A stretch of 64,000 nt of DNA from Salinisphaera hydrothermalis C41B8 (GCF_000732535.1 NZ_APNK01000004.1:124001-188000); one strand, 5' to 3'; shown: positions 23,578-33,575, numbered from the stretch's first letter. Program-made: numbers and translations. Notes: generated by a model from the letters alone, not told the origin.

Positions 23578-25028
23578 AGCAGACGCTCGGTCTGAATCTG
23601 GGACAGACGCTGACGATGACGCCAGCGCTGCAGCAGGCCATTCGCATGCTGCAGCTGTCGACCCTGGATCTGAAAACCGAGATCCAGGATGCGCTCGAGT
23701 CCAACGTCATGCTCGAGGCCGACGACGGCCACGACGAAATCGATTCCAACGAGGCCGCCGAGGCGCGCAAGCGTGAACGCGAACAGGCCTCGGGCAAGGA
23801 CAGCGAGATCCCCGAAAACCTCCCGGTGGATGCCGACTGGAACGATATCTACGCGGGCTCGGCGGCGCCGGCGTCACCCGCCCCGACCGCCGACGACGAA
23901 GACTACTGGGACTATCGCCAGGCCAATCTGTCGAGCACGCCCGATCTGCATGCGCACCTGACCTGGCAGGCGGACATGCACTCGTTCACGGCCGATCAGC
24001 GTGCGATCGCGGCGGTGATCATCGATGCCATCGACAATAATGGCCTGTTGCTCGACTGGGACGACGTCGGGGCGCGCATCGCCGACGAGTTCGAGATCGC
24101 GCCCGAGCGCGTCGAGGCCGTGCTGCTCGCGATCCAGGACTTCGATCCGCCCGGCGTGGCCGGTCGCAGCCTGGCCGAATGCCTGGCCATCCAGCTGCGC
24201 GGCCTGCCCGCAGACGCGCCCGGCCGCGATCTGGCGCTGACCCTGGTCCGGCGCGAGTCGCTGGAACAGCTGGCAACCCCGAATCGCGACGCGCTGGCAC
24301 GCCGTCTGTCGGTGTCACGCGACGATCTCGAAGTGGCCGTCGCGCTGATCCAGACCTTGCAGCCCCATCCCGGCGAGGCTTTCACCCAGCACGAGTCCGA
24401 TTACGTCATTCCTGAGGTGTTCGTCACCCGAAGCGCTGAGGGCTGGCACGTCGCGCTCAACGCCGACATCGCGCCCAAGCTGCGTATCAACAGCCAGTAC
24501 CTGGCATTGATCAAGCGAGCGGACAAATCCGCCGACCAGACCACGCTGAAATCCCATCTGCAGGAGGCGCGGTTCTTCCTCAACAGCCTGAAATCGCGTA
24601 ACGATACCCTGCTGGAAGTGGCGCATTGCATAGTTGAAGCCCAGCGTGCTTTTCTGGAATATGGCGAAGAGGCAATGAAACCGCTGGTGTTGCGCGACGT
24701 GGCCGAACAACTCGATATACACGAATCGACCGTATCGCGGGCGACGGCCAACAAGTACATGCAGACGCCGCGCGGCATCTTCGAACTCAAGTATTTCTTT
24801 TCCAGCCACGTTTCCACCACCGACGGCGGCTCGGCCTCGGCCACGGCGATCCAGGCCATGATCAAACGCATGGTCGCCACTGAGGCCCCGAACAAGCCCT
24901 TGTCCGACAGCAAGCTTGCCGAAGCCCTGCTCGACAACGGCATTCGTGTCGCCCGCCGTACGGTCGCCAAATATCGTGAGGCCCTGTCCATTCCGCCGTC
25001 GCACGAGCGCCGGCGTAAGGCGGGGTGA
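23574..25028 (+). CDS. rpoN: RNA polymerase sigma-54 factor
   Basis: Alternative sigma factor that needs AAA+ activators such as GlrR (encoded at 35684). The 484-residue protein has region I ([25 protein letters not shown]), an acidic region II, the core-binding and HTH regions ([19 protein letters not shown]), and a perfect RpoN box [10 protein letters not shown] near the C-terminus that reads the -24 element. Its place downstream of lptB and upstream of hpf and ptsN is the standard one. A strong sigma-54 promoter occurs in this same window at 37276-37291. Confidence 0.98.
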   Translation: MKQTLGLNLGQTLTMTPALQQAIRMLQLSTLDLKTEIQDALESNVMLEADDGHDEIDSNEAAEARKREREQASGKDSEIPENLPVDADWNDIYAGSAAPASPAPTADDEDYWDYRQANLSSTPDLHAHLTWQADMHSFTADQRAIAAVIIDAIDNNGLLLDWDDVGARIADEFEIAPERVEAVLLAIQDFDPPGVAGRSLAECLAIQLRGLPADAPGRDLALTLVRRESLEQLATPNRDALARRLSVSRDDLEVAVALIQTLQPHPGEAFTQHESDYVIPEVFVTRSAEGWHVALNADIAPKLRINSQYLALIKRADKSADQTTLKSHLQEARFFLNSLKSRNDTLLEVAHCIVEAQRAFLEYGEEAMKPLVLRDVAEQLDIHESTVSRATANKYMQTPRGIFELKYFFSSHVSTTDGGSASATAIQAMIKRMVATEAPNKPLSDSKLAEALLDNGIRVARRTVAKYREALSIPPSHERRRKAG

Positions 25029-25082
25029 CCCCGAACGCATGTTAATCCTTGTTCGTCCACACACGCTGCCAAGGAGTACGCG

Positions 25083-25409
25083 ATGAACCTGAACATCTCC
25101 GGCCACCACGTCGATATGACCAATGCCCTGCATCAGTACGTGGCCTCAAAGATGGAACGCATCGAGCGCCATTTCGATCATGTGCTCGACGCCGAAGTGG
25201 TTCTCGAAGTCGAAAAACTACGGCACAAGGCCGAGGTGACCATGCAACTCCGGGGTGCGACGCTGCACGCCGAGGCCACCAAGGAAGATATGTACGCCGC
25301 CATCGACTGCATGGTCGACAAGCTCGATCGCCAGACGCTGCGGCACAAGGAAAAAGCCTGCGATCATCACAATCGCCAGGCGCGTCACATCGATATGAGC
25401 ACGGACTAG
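25083..25409 (+). CDS. hpf: Ribosome hibernation promoting factor (short form)
   Basis: Binds the 30S subunit to inactivate ribosomes in stationary phase. The 108-residue protein has only the S30AE domain (MNLNISGHHVDMTNALHQYVASKMERIERHFD) with no C-terminal dimerisation domain, so it is the short HPF type used together with RMF. An AAGGAG Shine-Dalgarno precedes the ATG. It lies between rpoN and ptsN as in E. coli. Confidence 0.97.
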   Translation: MNLNISGHHVDMTNALHQYVASKMERIERHFDHVLDAEVVLEVEKLRHKAEVTMQLRGATLHAEATKEDMYAAIDCMVDKLDRQTLRHKEKACDHHNRQARHIDMSTD

Positions 25410-25428
25410 CCGTTCGACGCCCATCATC

Positions 25429-25893
25429 ATGAATATCGCCGATATCGTCGCGCCCGATCGGGTCCAGCTCGCCGCCGACGTGCAGTCCAAGAAACGTGCC
25501 CTGGAACAGCTGGCCGATATCCTGGCCGAGGGCACGCCTTACCTGACCGCCGCCGACGTATTCAACGGGCTGATCGGCCGTGAAAAACTCGGCAGTACCG
25601 GCGTGGGGGATGGCGTGGCCATTCCCCACGCGCGCCTCAAAGGCATCGACGACTGCATTGGCGCCTTTATTCGTTTGCCGCAGGGCGTGGATTTCGAAGC
25701 CACCGACGACCAGCCGGTGGATCTGATCTTCGGTCTTCTGGTGCCCGAAGACGCGACCGACGAGCACTTGAAACTGCTGCGCCAACTCGCCGAGATCTTC
25801 TCCGAAGCCGACACGCTCTCCGATCTGCGTGAAGCTGGCGACGACCGCAGCCTCTATCGCGCCCTGCTCGATCACGACACGATCGTCATATAG
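25429..25893 (+). CDS. ptsN: PTS IIA-like nitrogen-regulatory protein PtsN (EIIA-Ntr)
   Basis: Terminal phosphoacceptor of the nitrogen PTS, controlling potassium and nitrogen metabolism by its phosphorylation state. The 154-residue protein is a complete EIIA of the fructose/mannitol type with the phosphorylated His in GDGVAIPHARLKG (about residue 66). It is followed at 34 bp by hprK. No PTS sugar permease is present in the window, so the phosphorelay here is probably purely regulatory. Confidence 0.97.
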   Translation: MNIADIVAPDRVQLAADVQSKKRALEQLADILAEGTPYLTAADVFNGLIGREKLGSTGVGDGVAIPHARLKGIDDCIGAFIRLPQGVDFEATDDQPVDLIFGLLVPEDATDEHLKLLRQLAEIFSEADTLSDLREAGDDRSLYRALLDHDTIVI

Positions 25894-25927
25894 CCCCGCG
25901 CCCCACGCGATCACGGACCGCCCGCCT

Positions 25928-26926
25928 ATGGACAACCCCCGCGCCGAGGCCCGCGAGGACGCTGATCGACGGGTCGACATCGAAACGCTGTACGAGCGGC
26001 TGGCCGACTCGCTGCAGCTGCGCTGGCCGGAACCGACGATCGGCGCGGCCGGCACGCTGGGGGCCACCCAGCACGGCGGTTGGCGCGTGCCGACCGTGGG
26101 CTATCTCAATTTCATTCACCCACCGCAGGTGCAGATCGTCGGCCATCCGGAAATCGCTTATCTGGCCGGGCTGTCCGATGAACTCGCTGTGCATCTGCGG
26201 CACCAGCTGACCGAAGGCGCCACCCGGCTGGTCGTGGTCGCCGACGCGCAAACCCTGCCGGCTTATCTTCACGACGCCCTGCGCGCAGCCGGCATCGCCG
26301 TGTTTACAACCCCGACCAGCGGCCATCACGTCGCCTATCGACTGCGCCATTTTCTCGGCGAGACCCTGGCCCGCCAGATCACCCTGCACGGCGTGTTCCT
26401 GGAAGTGCTGTCGATCGGCCTGCTGCTGGTGGGCGACCCCGGCGTGGGCAAATCCGAACTCGCGCTGGAACTCATCAACCGCGGCCATCGACTGGTGGCC
26501 GATGACGCCCCCGAATTCGTGCTGCTCGGCCCCGACGATCTCAACGGCGGCTGCCCGCCCTTGTTGCAGGATTTTCTGGAAGTTCGCGGGCTCGGCATTC
26601 TGAACATCCGGGCCATGTTCGGCGAGGCCGCCATCAAACGCCGTAAGCAGCTTGGCCTGATCATCCGTCTCGTGCGCGGTGATACCGGCGACGCCACGCC
26701 GCCGGATCGCTTGACCGGCGCCCGCGCCACGCGCGAAATTCTGGATACCTCTATACCCGAGATCACATTGCCCGTGGCCGTCGGACATAACCTGTCGGTG
26801 CTAGTGGAAGCCGCCGCACGCGATCATCTGCTGCGCATGCAGGGCCAATACAGTGACGAACAGTTCGCCGCACGCCAGGCCCAGGTCATCGGCGCAGACC
26901 CGACAGGAGTAAGTTCATGCGACTGA
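25928..26926 (+). CDS. hprK: HPr kinase/phosphorylase
   Basis: Bifunctional enzyme that phosphorylates and dephosphorylates HPr on Ser46. The ATG at 25928 gives 332 residues; the frame is open upstream, but that part lies within ptsN. The P-loop LLLVGDPGVGKSELAL is at about 166-181, followed by the HPr kinase block NRGHRLVADDAPE, and the C-terminal signature (EVRGLGILNIRAMFGE) is present. The HPr encoded at 28629 keeps Ser46. The order ptsN-hprK-rapZ-EIIA-HPr-EI is also known from Xanthomonas-type genomes. It overlaps rapZ by 10 bp. Confidence 0.96.
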   Translation: MDNPRAEAREDADRRVDIETLYERLADSLQLRWPEPTIGAAGTLGATQHGGWRVPTVGYLNFIHPPQVQIVGHPEIAYLAGLSDELAVHLRHQLTEGATRLVVVADAQTLPAYLHDALRAAGIAVFTTPTSGHHVAYRLRHFLGETLARQITLHGVFLEVLSIGLLLVGDPGVGKSELALELINRGHRLVADDAPEFVLLGPDDLNGGCPPLLQDFLEVRGLGILNIRAMFGEAAIKRRKQLGLIIRLVRGDTGDATPPDRLTGARATREILDTSIPEITLPVAVGHNLSVLVEAAARDHLLRMQGQYSDEQFAARQAQVIGADPTGVSSCD

Positions 26927-27774
26927 TCGTCGTCAGCGGGCTGGCCGGCGCCGGTAAATCCGTGGCGCTGAACATGCTCGAAGACCTGGGCTATTACTGC
27001 ATCGACAACCTGCCGCTGGGCCTGCTGCGTGAAGTCTCGGCGGACACGCTGCGCCGCCAGGGGCTGGATTTCGATCGGCTCGCGATCGGCGTGGACTCAC
27101 GCGCCCGGCAAACTGAGATCGCCGAATTCAGCGAACGCATCGATGCGCTTCGCAGTGACGATCTCGATATCGAGATCATCTATCTCTATGCCGACGAAGA
27201 CACCATCCTGCGGCGCTACTCCGAGACCCGGCGCAAGCACCCGCTATCCAACGATCAGCGCTCGCTGATTGATGCGGTCGCGCTCGACACCGAACTCACG
27301 CAGCCCATCGCCTCCAAGGCCGATATCTCGATCGATACCAGCCGACTGAACATCCATCAGCTGCGCGACATCATCCGCAACCGCGTCGAAGGCTCGTCCA
27401 GCGGCGAATTGTCGATCCTCGTCCAGTCGTTCGGTTTCAAGTACGGCCTGCCGCCCGCGGTCGATTTCGTGTTCGACGTGCGCTGCCTGCCCAATCCGCA
27501 CTGGGTTCCGGAGTTGCGCGCGCTGACCGGTCAGGACGCGGCCGTAGCCGAGCATCTGGCCGCGCAACCGGCGACCCACGAAATGCGCGACGATATCGTG
27601 CGCTTTCTTACCCGCTGGCTACCCGACTTCGCGCGTGAGGACCGAACCTATATTACGGTCGCGATCGGCTGTACCGGCGGCAAGCATCGCTCGGTCTACC
27701 TTGCCGAGCAGATCACCGAACATTTACGGCGCCAGTACGCGAACGTCCTGGTCCGCCATAACGAACTGCACTGA
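26917..27774 (+). CDS. rapZ: RNase adapter protein RapZ
   Basis: RNA-binding adaptor; in E. coli it binds the small RNAs GlmY and GlmZ and delivers GlmZ to RNase E, adjusting glucosamine-6-phosphate synthase. The 285-residue protein has the N-terminal P-loop VVSGLAGAGKSVALNMLED (residues 4-22) and the well-conserved C-terminal domain (FKYGLPPAVDFVFDVRCLPNPHWVP, then IGCTGGKHRSVYLAEQITEHL). It follows hprK by overlap. No GlmY/GlmZ gene is known in this window, but see the tandem hairpin RNA at 37644. Confidence 0.97.
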   Translation: MRLIVVSGLAGAGKSVALNMLEDLGYYCIDNLPLGLLREVSADTLRRQGLDFDRLAIGVDSRARQTEIAEFSERIDALRSDDLDIEIIYLYADEDTILRRYSETRRKHPLSNDQRSLIDAVALDTELTQPIASKADISIDTSRLNIHQLRDIIRNRVEGSSSGELSILVQSFGFKYGLPPAVDFVFDVRCLPNPHWVPELRALTGQDAAVAEHLAAQPATHEMRDDIVRFLTRWLPDFAREDRTYITVAIGCTGGKHRSVYLAEQITEHLRRQYANVLVRHNELH

Positions 27775-28168
27775 TTGCGACGGACGCCCGGCATCACGTT
27801 CGCTGTCGCGAGATCGAGCCGCCGGCCTCGCCGGGTTGAGTGCCGCGCCGGCAGGCATGAACGGAACACGACAACGCCCATTCAAGGCGTATCGATCATC
27901 GCGGTATGGGCTTGGCCGCAACCCAGCACGGTAGCGCAGGACGGACGCGTTTTCCGGGGTTATCGTCGTCCGGCGTCGCGCGGGCGCCGTTTCGTCTACC
28001 GTCACAACCGCACGCTTGGCGGGCACCGAACCTCAGCGCGCCAGCGTCTGAGCTCCAAGTGCGTCGCGCCTGGCCTGTCGTAAGCGAAATGCTGTGCGAT
28101 AGTCGATGTCGAATCTGCCGCCGACACGGTTGGCCCACGCCGGGCCGTGTTCAAACCCGCGATAATCC
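27775..28168. other. 394-bp intergenic region between rapZ and the EIIA-Man gene
   Basis: No gene with convincing codon use, start or similarity is seen on either strand. A weak extended -10 (TGCGATAGT, about 28092-28100) lies 69 bases before the next ATG and may serve manX-ptsH-ptsI. GC-rich short inverted repeats are present, but none is followed by a T-run. The size is unusual for this otherwise tightly packed block. Confidence 0.4.
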
Positions 28169-28591
28169 ATGACCACTGACATGCCCTCTGCGACCCCGGA
28201 ACCGATGCCCGGCCTGATCCTGGTCGGCCATGCCGGCCTGCCGGAGGCGCTGCTGGCGGCCGCGCGCCACGTAATCGGCGCGCTGGTTCGGCCGACCCGC
28301 ATCATCAGTGTTTCAGCCAAAGACGATCCCGAAGGCGTCGAGCGCGATGTGGCCGCGGCCATCGATGCGCTGGACAGCGGCGCGGGCGTGCTGATACTCA
28401 TCGATGTCATGGGGGCGACGCCGTATCGGATTGCGCATGCCGCAGCACAGAACCGTGACCGGGTCGCGCTCGTTACCGGAGCGAATCTGGCCATGCTGAT
28501 CCGCAGCTACAACTATCCGGGCATGAGCCTGGCTGAACTGGCCGAATCCGCGGTGGCAGCGGGCCAGCGCAGCGTGGCGCGCGTGCATTGA
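28169..28591 (+). CDS. PTS EIIA component, mannose family
   Basis: Free-standing EIIA of the mannose family, likely a regulatory phosphoacceptor rather than part of a sugar permease, since no EIIB/C/D genes accompany it. The 140-residue product has the phosphorylatable His21 in LILVGHAGLPEALL and the second family block VLILIDVMGATPYRIAHAAA. A second in-frame ATG at residue 5 (28181) could also serve as the start. It leads the EIIA-HPr-EI set that follows rapZ. Confidence 0.92.
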   Translation: MTTDMPSATPEPMPGLILVGHAGLPEALLAAARHVIGALVRPTRIISVSAKDDPEGVERDVAAAIDALDSGAGVLILIDVMGATPYRIAHAAAQNRDRVALVTGANLAMLIRSYNYPGMSLAELAESAVAAGQRSVARVH

Positions 28592-28628
28592 TCATCCACT
28601 GGTTACCACAACAAACAAGAGCCAACTC

Positions 28629-28898
28629 ATGCCAACTCGCGATTTGTCGATCGTCAACAAGCTGGGCCTCCATGCACGCGCGGCCAGTAAATTCGTCACG
28701 GTCGCCTCGCAGTTCGAATCGCGCATCACCGTGACCAAGGACGGCCGCGAGGTATCGGGGAAATCGATCATGGGCGTGATGATGCTCGCAGCCGCACGCG
28801 GCAGCACCATTCATGTGAGTGCCGAGGGAGACGACGCCAACGAAGCGCTGGATGCCCTCGATGCCCTGGTTGCCGATCGCTTCGGCGAGGCCCAGTGA
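28629..28898 (+). CDS. ptsH: Phosphocarrier protein HPr
   Basis: Carries phosphate from EI to EIIA domains. The 89-residue protein has the active His15 in NKLGLHARAAS and the regulatory Ser46 in SGKSIMGVMML, at exactly the classical positions. The presence of HprK makes Ser46 phosphorylation likely. The gene begins 37 bp after the EIIA gene and ends 37 bp before ptsI. Confidence 0.97.
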   Translation: MPTRDLSIVNKLGLHARAASKFVTVASQFESRITVTKDGREVSGKSIMGVMMLAAARGSTIHVSAEGDDANEALDALDALVADRFGEAQ

Positions 28899-28935
28899 TC
28901 GTGCCGCGGCGCACGCCGACACCGGGCGGTTTCCG

Positions 28936-30675
28936 ATGAGTCTTTGGCTGTCGGCCATTGGCGCCTCGCGCGGGGTCGCGATCGGGCCCGTGCATCGCAT
29001 GCATGGCACCGATCTGGATATTCCCGAGTACCATATCGGCGCCGAGGCGATCGAGGACGAGATCGCGCGCTTCAACGCCGCCGCGCGCGAAGCGCGTGAA
29101 CAGCTGGCCGCGGTGCGCGATCAGATTCCGGCCAACGCCCCATCCGAAATCGGCGCTTTCATCGAGACTCATCTGTTGATGATGGACGATGCGGCACTGA
29201 TCGAGACGGTGACCGCGCGAATCCGCGATGATCGGGTCAACGCTGAATGGGCGCTCAAACTGCAGGCCGAGGAACTGATCGACGTCTTCGAGCAGATGGA
29301 CGACAGTTATCTACGCACCCGGCGCGACGATATCGCTCACGTGACCGCGCGGCTGCAGCGTGTCTTGCTCAATCAGGAACACCCGATCGGCGGCTGCCCC
29401 ACCGACGAGGCCGGCCCACGGCCGGTCATCGTCGCCGACGAACTCACGCCGGCCGATATCATCCTGTTGCACCAGCAGGGCGTGGCTGCGGTGGTCACCG
29501 AACACGGCGGGCCGCTGTCGCACAGCGCGATTCTGGCGCGCAGCCTGCGTATCCCGGCGTTGATGGGCGCCGTGGGCGCGCGTCGCATCCTCGCCGACGA
29601 AGAAAACGTCATCGTCGACGGCGAGGCCGGCCATCTGCTGGCTGATCCCGACGAAGCGGCGCTTGCCTTCTACCGGCATCGACAACAGCGCGACGCACGC
29701 TACCAGCGCATGCTCGCCGTGCTGCGCGACGAAGACGCGGTCTCCGCTGACGGCGTGCGTGTGACCATGCTCGCCAACGTCGAACTGCCCGGCGATGCGA
29801 TCGAGGCCGGCAAGGTCGGCGCCGAGGGGGTCGGACTGTATCGCACCGAGTTCCTGTTCATGAATCGCGACGATTCGCCGAGCGAGGACGAGCAGTTCGA
29901 GGTCTACCGCCAGGTGGTGGCCGCGATCGACGGCCCGGTCACCATTCGTACGCTGGACGCCGGGGCCGACAAGAGTCTCGGCCGGCCGGACAAGGTCTCG
30001 CCGAACCCGGCCCTCGGCCTGCGCGCGATCCGACTCTGTCTCAAGGAAACCGCGCTGTTTCGCACCCAGCTCCGGGCGTTGCTGCGGGCCTCGGCCGAGG
30101 GGCGCATGCGCATCATGCTGCCCATGATCTCTACCGTGTCCGAAATACGCCAGGCGCGTCATCTCATCGGCGAGGTCGCCGCGGAACTGGATGACGAGGG
30201 CATCGCCTACGATCGCGATCTGCCGGTGGGCGCCATGATCGAAGTCCCGGCAGCGGCGCTGGCCGCGCCGACGCTCGCGCGCTACTGCGACTTCTTCTCG
30301 CTGGGTACCAACGACCTGATCCAGTACACCCTGGCCATCGATCGTATCGACGACGAGATCAATTATCTCTACGACCCGCTGCATCCGGCCGTACTGGGGT
30401 TGATCCGCATGACGATCGACGCCGGGCGCGCGGCCGGCATCGGCGTATCGATGTGCGGCGAAATGGCCTCGGACAAGCGCTATACCCCACTGTTGCTGGG
30501 GCTCGGTCTGACCGAATTCTCCATGCATCCGGCCAGCGTGCTCGAAGTCAAACGCGCGGTCATGGGGGCGGATGTAGATCGGTTGCGCCGGCGCACGGCC
30601 GAAATTCTTTCCCTGACCGACGCCAATACCTACCGCGAGGCGCTCGACGGGCTCACGCGCGAGAGCATCGACTAA
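28936..30675 (+). CDS. ptsI: Phosphoenolpyruvate-protein phosphotransferase (PTS enzyme I)
   Basis: Starts the phosphorelay by taking phosphate from PEP. The ATG at 28936 gives 579 residues beginning MSLWLSAIGASRGVAIGP; the frame is open further upstream, but that part overlaps ptsH in another frame. The phospho-His is His196 in EHGGPLSHSAILAR. The PEP-binding TIM barrel is recognisable from GLYRTEFLFMNRD and FFSLGTNDLIQYTLAIDR, and the Cys of the C-terminal loop is in GVSMCGEMASD. There is no N-terminal GAF domain, so this is EI rather than the EI-Ntr (PtsP) type. Confidence 0.96.
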   Translation: MSLWLSAIGASRGVAIGPVHRMHGTDLDIPEYHIGAEAIEDEIARFNAAAREAREQLAAVRDQIPANAPSEIGAFIETHLLMMDDAALIETVTARIRDDRVNAEWALKLQAEELIDVFEQMDDSYLRTRRDDIAHVTARLQRVLLNQEHPIGGCPTDEAGPRPVIVADELTPADIILLHQQGVAAVVTEHGGPLSHSAILARSLRIPALMGAVGARRILADEENVIVDGEAGHLLADPDEAALAFYRHRQQRDARYQRMLAVLRDEDAVSADGVRVTMLANVELPGDAIEAGKVGAEGVGLYRTEFLFMNRDDSPSEDEQFEVYRQVVAAIDGPVTIRTLDAGADKSLGRPDKVSPNPALGLRAIRLCLKETALFRTQLRALLRASAEGRMRIMLPMISTVSEIRQARHLIGEVAAELDDEGIAYDRDLPVGAMIEVPAAALAAPTLARYCDFFSLGTNDLIQYTLAIDRIDDEINYLYDPLHPAVLGLIRMTIDAGRAAGIGVSMCGEMASDKRYTPLLLGLGLTEFSMHPASVLEVKRAVMGADVDRLRRRTAEILSLTDANTYREALDGLTRESID

Positions 30676-30793
30676 TCCATGGCGGGTTTGCTTTCATACC
30701 GGCCGCGGGCCCGGCCACGGGTATGAGCGGCTGAAAAAAAGCCCGGTTTTCGCTATGTTGTAACTCTGCCCGCCCCACTGCCAAGGCCGTCGC

Positions 30794-32158
30794 ATGAGCG
30801 AGCCCGCCGTCAAGACCGATGTGCTCGAAGAGCGCCTGGCCTCGCTGGATGCGGCCCTGCAATCGGGCCGCATGCGTCGGCTCAAACCGATGCTGGCCTC
30901 GCTGTCGCCAGCCGAAATCGCCCTCTTCCTGGAGTCCATCCCGCGCGCCAAGCGTGAAGTGGTCTGGGCACTCGTACCCGACGAGGATCACGGCGAAACG
31001 CTGCTGCACGTCAACGACGAGGTGCGCGCCGAACTGATCGATTCGCTCGACCGCGAGACACTGCTCGCGGCGACCGAGGGCATGCCGATCGACGATCTGG
31101 CGGATCTGGTCGAAGACCTGCCCGAGCAGGTCACGCGCGAAATGCTGCGCTCGATGGACGTGCAGAATCGCGAGCGGCTCAAGGTCGTGATGTCCTACGC
31201 GCCGGATTCAGCCGGCGGCCTGATGAACAACGACACCATCACGGTCCGTCCGGACGTCTCACTGGACGTGGTGTCGCGTTATCTCAAGCAGCGCGCCTCG
31301 CTGCCCGACGATACCGATGCGTTGTTCGTGGTCTCGCGCTATGGCCGCTACCTCGGCATGCTGCCGCTGGCCAAGCTGGTCACGCTCGATCCCGAGCGCG
31401 ATGTTTCGGAGGTGATGAACACCGATATCGACGCGCTGGCGGTGGACATGCCGGCCGCACAGGTCGCCAAACGGTTTCAGGACCTGGACTTGATCTCGGC
31501 GCCGGTCGTGGACCCGGAAGGCGGCCTGGTCGGCCGGATCACGATCGACGACGTGGTGGACGTGATTCGGGACGAAGCCGAGCACAGCATCATGAGCCTG
31601 GCCGGTCTCGACGAGGAAGAAGACGTGTTCGCACCGATCGGACGCAGCGCGCGCCGGCGCGCGATCTGGCTCGGCACCAATCTCGCCACGGCGTTCCTGG
31701 CGTCGGAAGTGGTGGGGCTGTTCTCGGACGCCTTGTCCAAGATCGTGGCGCTGGCCGTGCTGATGCCGATCGTCGCCAGCATGGGCGGCATCGGCGGCTC
31801 GCAAACACTCACGCTGATGATTCGCGGCCTGTCGCTCGGCCAGATCGGCTTTGCCAACGCTCGCGCCCTGCTGGTCAAGGAGCTGGCCGTCGCACTCATC
31901 AACGGCATTCTGTGGGGCGTGGTGGTCGGCGGCATCGCCTTCGTCTGGTTCCACCAGCTCGGTCTCGCCGTGATCATGGCGGCCGCGCTGGTCATCAACC
32001 ATCTCAACGCGGCCGTGACTGGTGTCGCCATCCCGCTGGCGATGAAGAAGATGGGCATCGATCCGGCGCTGGCCGGCTCGGTCGTGCTGACGACCTTTAC
32101 CGACGTCATCGGCTTCGCGTCCTTCCTCGGCCTGGGCACCCTGTTTCTGTTGCACTGA
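30794..32158 (+). CDS. mgtE: Magnesium transporter MgtE
   Basis: Mg2+-gated channel in the inner membrane. The 454-residue protein has the N-domain with its helical repeats (residues about 20-130), the PDSAGGLMNNDTI segment that starts the CBS pair (about 135-255), a connecting helix, and a C-terminal membrane domain with five hydrophobic helices including the conserved GGIGGSQTLTLMIRGL. Position after ptsI is typical for genomes with the hprK-type arrangement. A weak sigma-70-like promoter (CTGAAA, 17 bases, TATGTT) lies at about 30733-30761. Confidence 0.95.
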   Translation: MSEPAVKTDVLEERLASLDAALQSGRMRRLKPMLASLSPAEIALFLESIPRAKREVVWALVPDEDHGETLLHVNDEVRAELIDSLDRETLLAATEGMPIDDLADLVEDLPEQVTREMLRSMDVQNRERLKVVMSYAPDSAGGLMNNDTITVRPDVSLDVVSRYLKQRASLPDDTDALFVVSRYGRYLGMLPLAKLVTLDPERDVSEVMNTDIDALAVDMPAAQVAKRFQDLDLISAPVVDPEGGLVGRITIDDVVDVIRDEAEHSIMSLAGLDEEEDVFAPIGRSARRRAIWLGTNLATAFLASEVVGLFSDALSKIVALAVLMPIVASMGGIGGSQTLTLMIRGLSLGQIGFANARALLVKELAVALINGILWGVVVGGIAFVWFHQLGLAVIMAAALVINHLNAAVTGVAIPLAMKKMGIDPALAGSVVLTTFTDVIGFASFLGLGTLFLLH

Positions 32159-32193
32159 TCCGGCGTATCACCCGCGGCCGGGCGCCCACCCCA

Positions 32194-33558
32194 TCACTGC
32201 CCGGCGATGGTCATCCGATCGATCACCACCGAGGGCGTGCGCAGCGCGCTCTGATATTCGACGTCATTGCCCAGGGCGGCGATGCCGTTGTACATCTCGG
32301 CCAGATTACCGGCGACGGTCGCATTCTCGACTGGATAGGCCAGCTCGCCGTTTTCTACCCACCAGCCGGCCGCCCCGCGCGAATAATCGCCGTTGACCAG
32401 ATTCACGCCCTGGCCCATCAGCTCGGTGACGACCAGCCCGCGGCCCATGGCCGAAACCAACGTCTCGAAGTCATCCTGCCCCGGCGCCACATCGACGTTG
32501 AATACGCCGCCGGCATTACCTGTGGTCGTGAGCCCCAGTCGGCGCGCGGAATAGGCCGAGAGCAAATAGGATCGCAGCACGCCGCCGGCGACCAGGTCGC
32601 GTTCGGTGGTCGCCACGCCGTCGTCATCAAACCCGGTGCTGGCCAGACCGTGACGACGATGCGGCACCTGACGCAAGGTCAGCGTGGGCACGGCGATACG
32701 TTGATCGATGCGGTCTTTGAGAAAACTGGCATTGCGATACAGCGAGCCACCGCTGATCGCGCCAAACAGATGCCCCCAGAGGCTGCGCGCGACGCGCGGC
32801 GTGAACAGTACCGGCGCGGTCGTGGTCGGCACAGCGCGCGCGCCCAACCGGGCCAGCGCACGATCGGCCGCTAGCCGTCCGATCTCGGCGGGCGCCAACA
32901 ATTCCTCGGCGCGTCGAGCCTGGGAGAACGCGATCTCGCGCTGCATCCGGCCGTTGCTGTCGCGCGCAATCGCGGTACAGGACGCCGCATGACGACTGGC
33001 GCGCTCGATACCGATAAAACCATGGCTGTTGCCATAGGCGCTGATCGCGTCCTGGGTGGCCACTGTCGCGCCCTCGGTCTGGGCGATGCGCGCGTCGGCA
33101 TCCAGCGCCGCGGCTTCCACGGCCAACGCCATATCCTGGGCGGCGTCCGGGGTCAGCGACCACGGGTTGTAGAGCGCCAGATCCGGCCAGTCGCGCGCCA
33201 TCAGATGCGCCTCGGCTAGGCCGGCGTATTCGTCGGGCTCGGTGAAGCGCGCAATGGTCAGGGCCTGATCGAGCGCCGCCGCCAGGCCGGCGGGCGTGAG
33301 GTCAGTGGTCGAAGCGCTGCCGCTGGCTTGGCCCCGATAGACGGTGACTGCCGCGCTTCGATCGCCTTCGTATTCGAGCGTTTCCCGCGCCCGATCACGT
33401 ACCGAGACCGACAAGCTGCGCGAGGCCGACAGACTGGCCTCGGCGGCATCCGCGCCTGCCCGGGCGGCCCGTGCCAGCATCGAGTTCAACGACTCGCGCA
33501 AGGCGTCCGATGTCGGCAGTTCGCGGGTATCGGCAGAGACGACGGCAGGCTCGGTCAT
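32194..33558 (-). CDS. pmbA: Metalloprotease PmbA (TldE)
   Basis: Partner subunit of the TldD/TldE protease, which processes microcin precursors and the CcdA antitoxin in E. coli. The 454-residue protein carries PmbA/TldE features: VSVRDRARETLEYEGDRSAAV near the N-terminus, then the mid-protein GVATTERDLVAGGVLRSYLLS and the C-terminal RGAAGWWVENGELAYPVENATV. The zinc-binding HExxxH of TldD is absent, as expected for the E subunit. It is divergent from glrK across 94 bp and convergent with mgtE. Confidence 0.95.
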   Translation of the reverse strand: MTEPAVVSADTRELPTSDALRESLNSMLARAARAGADAAEASLSASRSLSVSVRDRARETLEYEGDRSAAVTVYRGQASGSASTTDLTPAGLAAALDQALTIARFTEPDEYAGLAEAHLMARDWPDLALYNPWSLTPDAAQDMALAVEAAALDADARIAQTEGATVATQDAISAYGNSHGFIGIERASRHAASCTAIARDSNGRMQREIAFSQARRAEELLAPAEIGRLAADRALARLGARAVPTTTAPVLFTPRVARSLWGHLFGAISGGSLYRNASFLKDRIDQRIAVPTLTLRQVPHRRHGLASTGFDDDGVATTERDLVAGGVLRSYLLSAYSARRLGLTTTGNAGGVFNVDVAPGQDDFETLVSAMGRGLVVTELMGQGVNLVNGDYSRGAAGWWVENGELAYPVENATVAGNLAEMYNGIAALGNDVEYQSALRTPSVVIDRMTIAGQ

Positions 33559-33565
33559 GCAGGAT

Positions 33566-33575
33566 TGTCCGGACA
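33566..33575. promoter_or_regulatory. Palindrome TGTCCGGACA in the pmbA-glrK divergent gap
   Basis: A perfect 10-bp palindrome, TGTCCGGACA, lies 7 bp before the pmbA start codon. It shares the TGTC/GACA half-sites of GlrR boxes but without the 10-bp spacer, so it may bind another dimer or be chance. No regulator can be named. Confidence 0.25.

Noticed and set aside
24000-26100. Long antisense frames opposite rpoN, hpf, ptsN and hprK
   Set aside because: These are reverse-strand shadows of well-supported genes on the plus strand.
27775-28168. A hypothetical protein on either strand between rapZ and the EIIA gene
   Set aside because: Open frames there have poor starts and Arg-rich out-of-frame composition typical of shadow frames in high-GC DNA.
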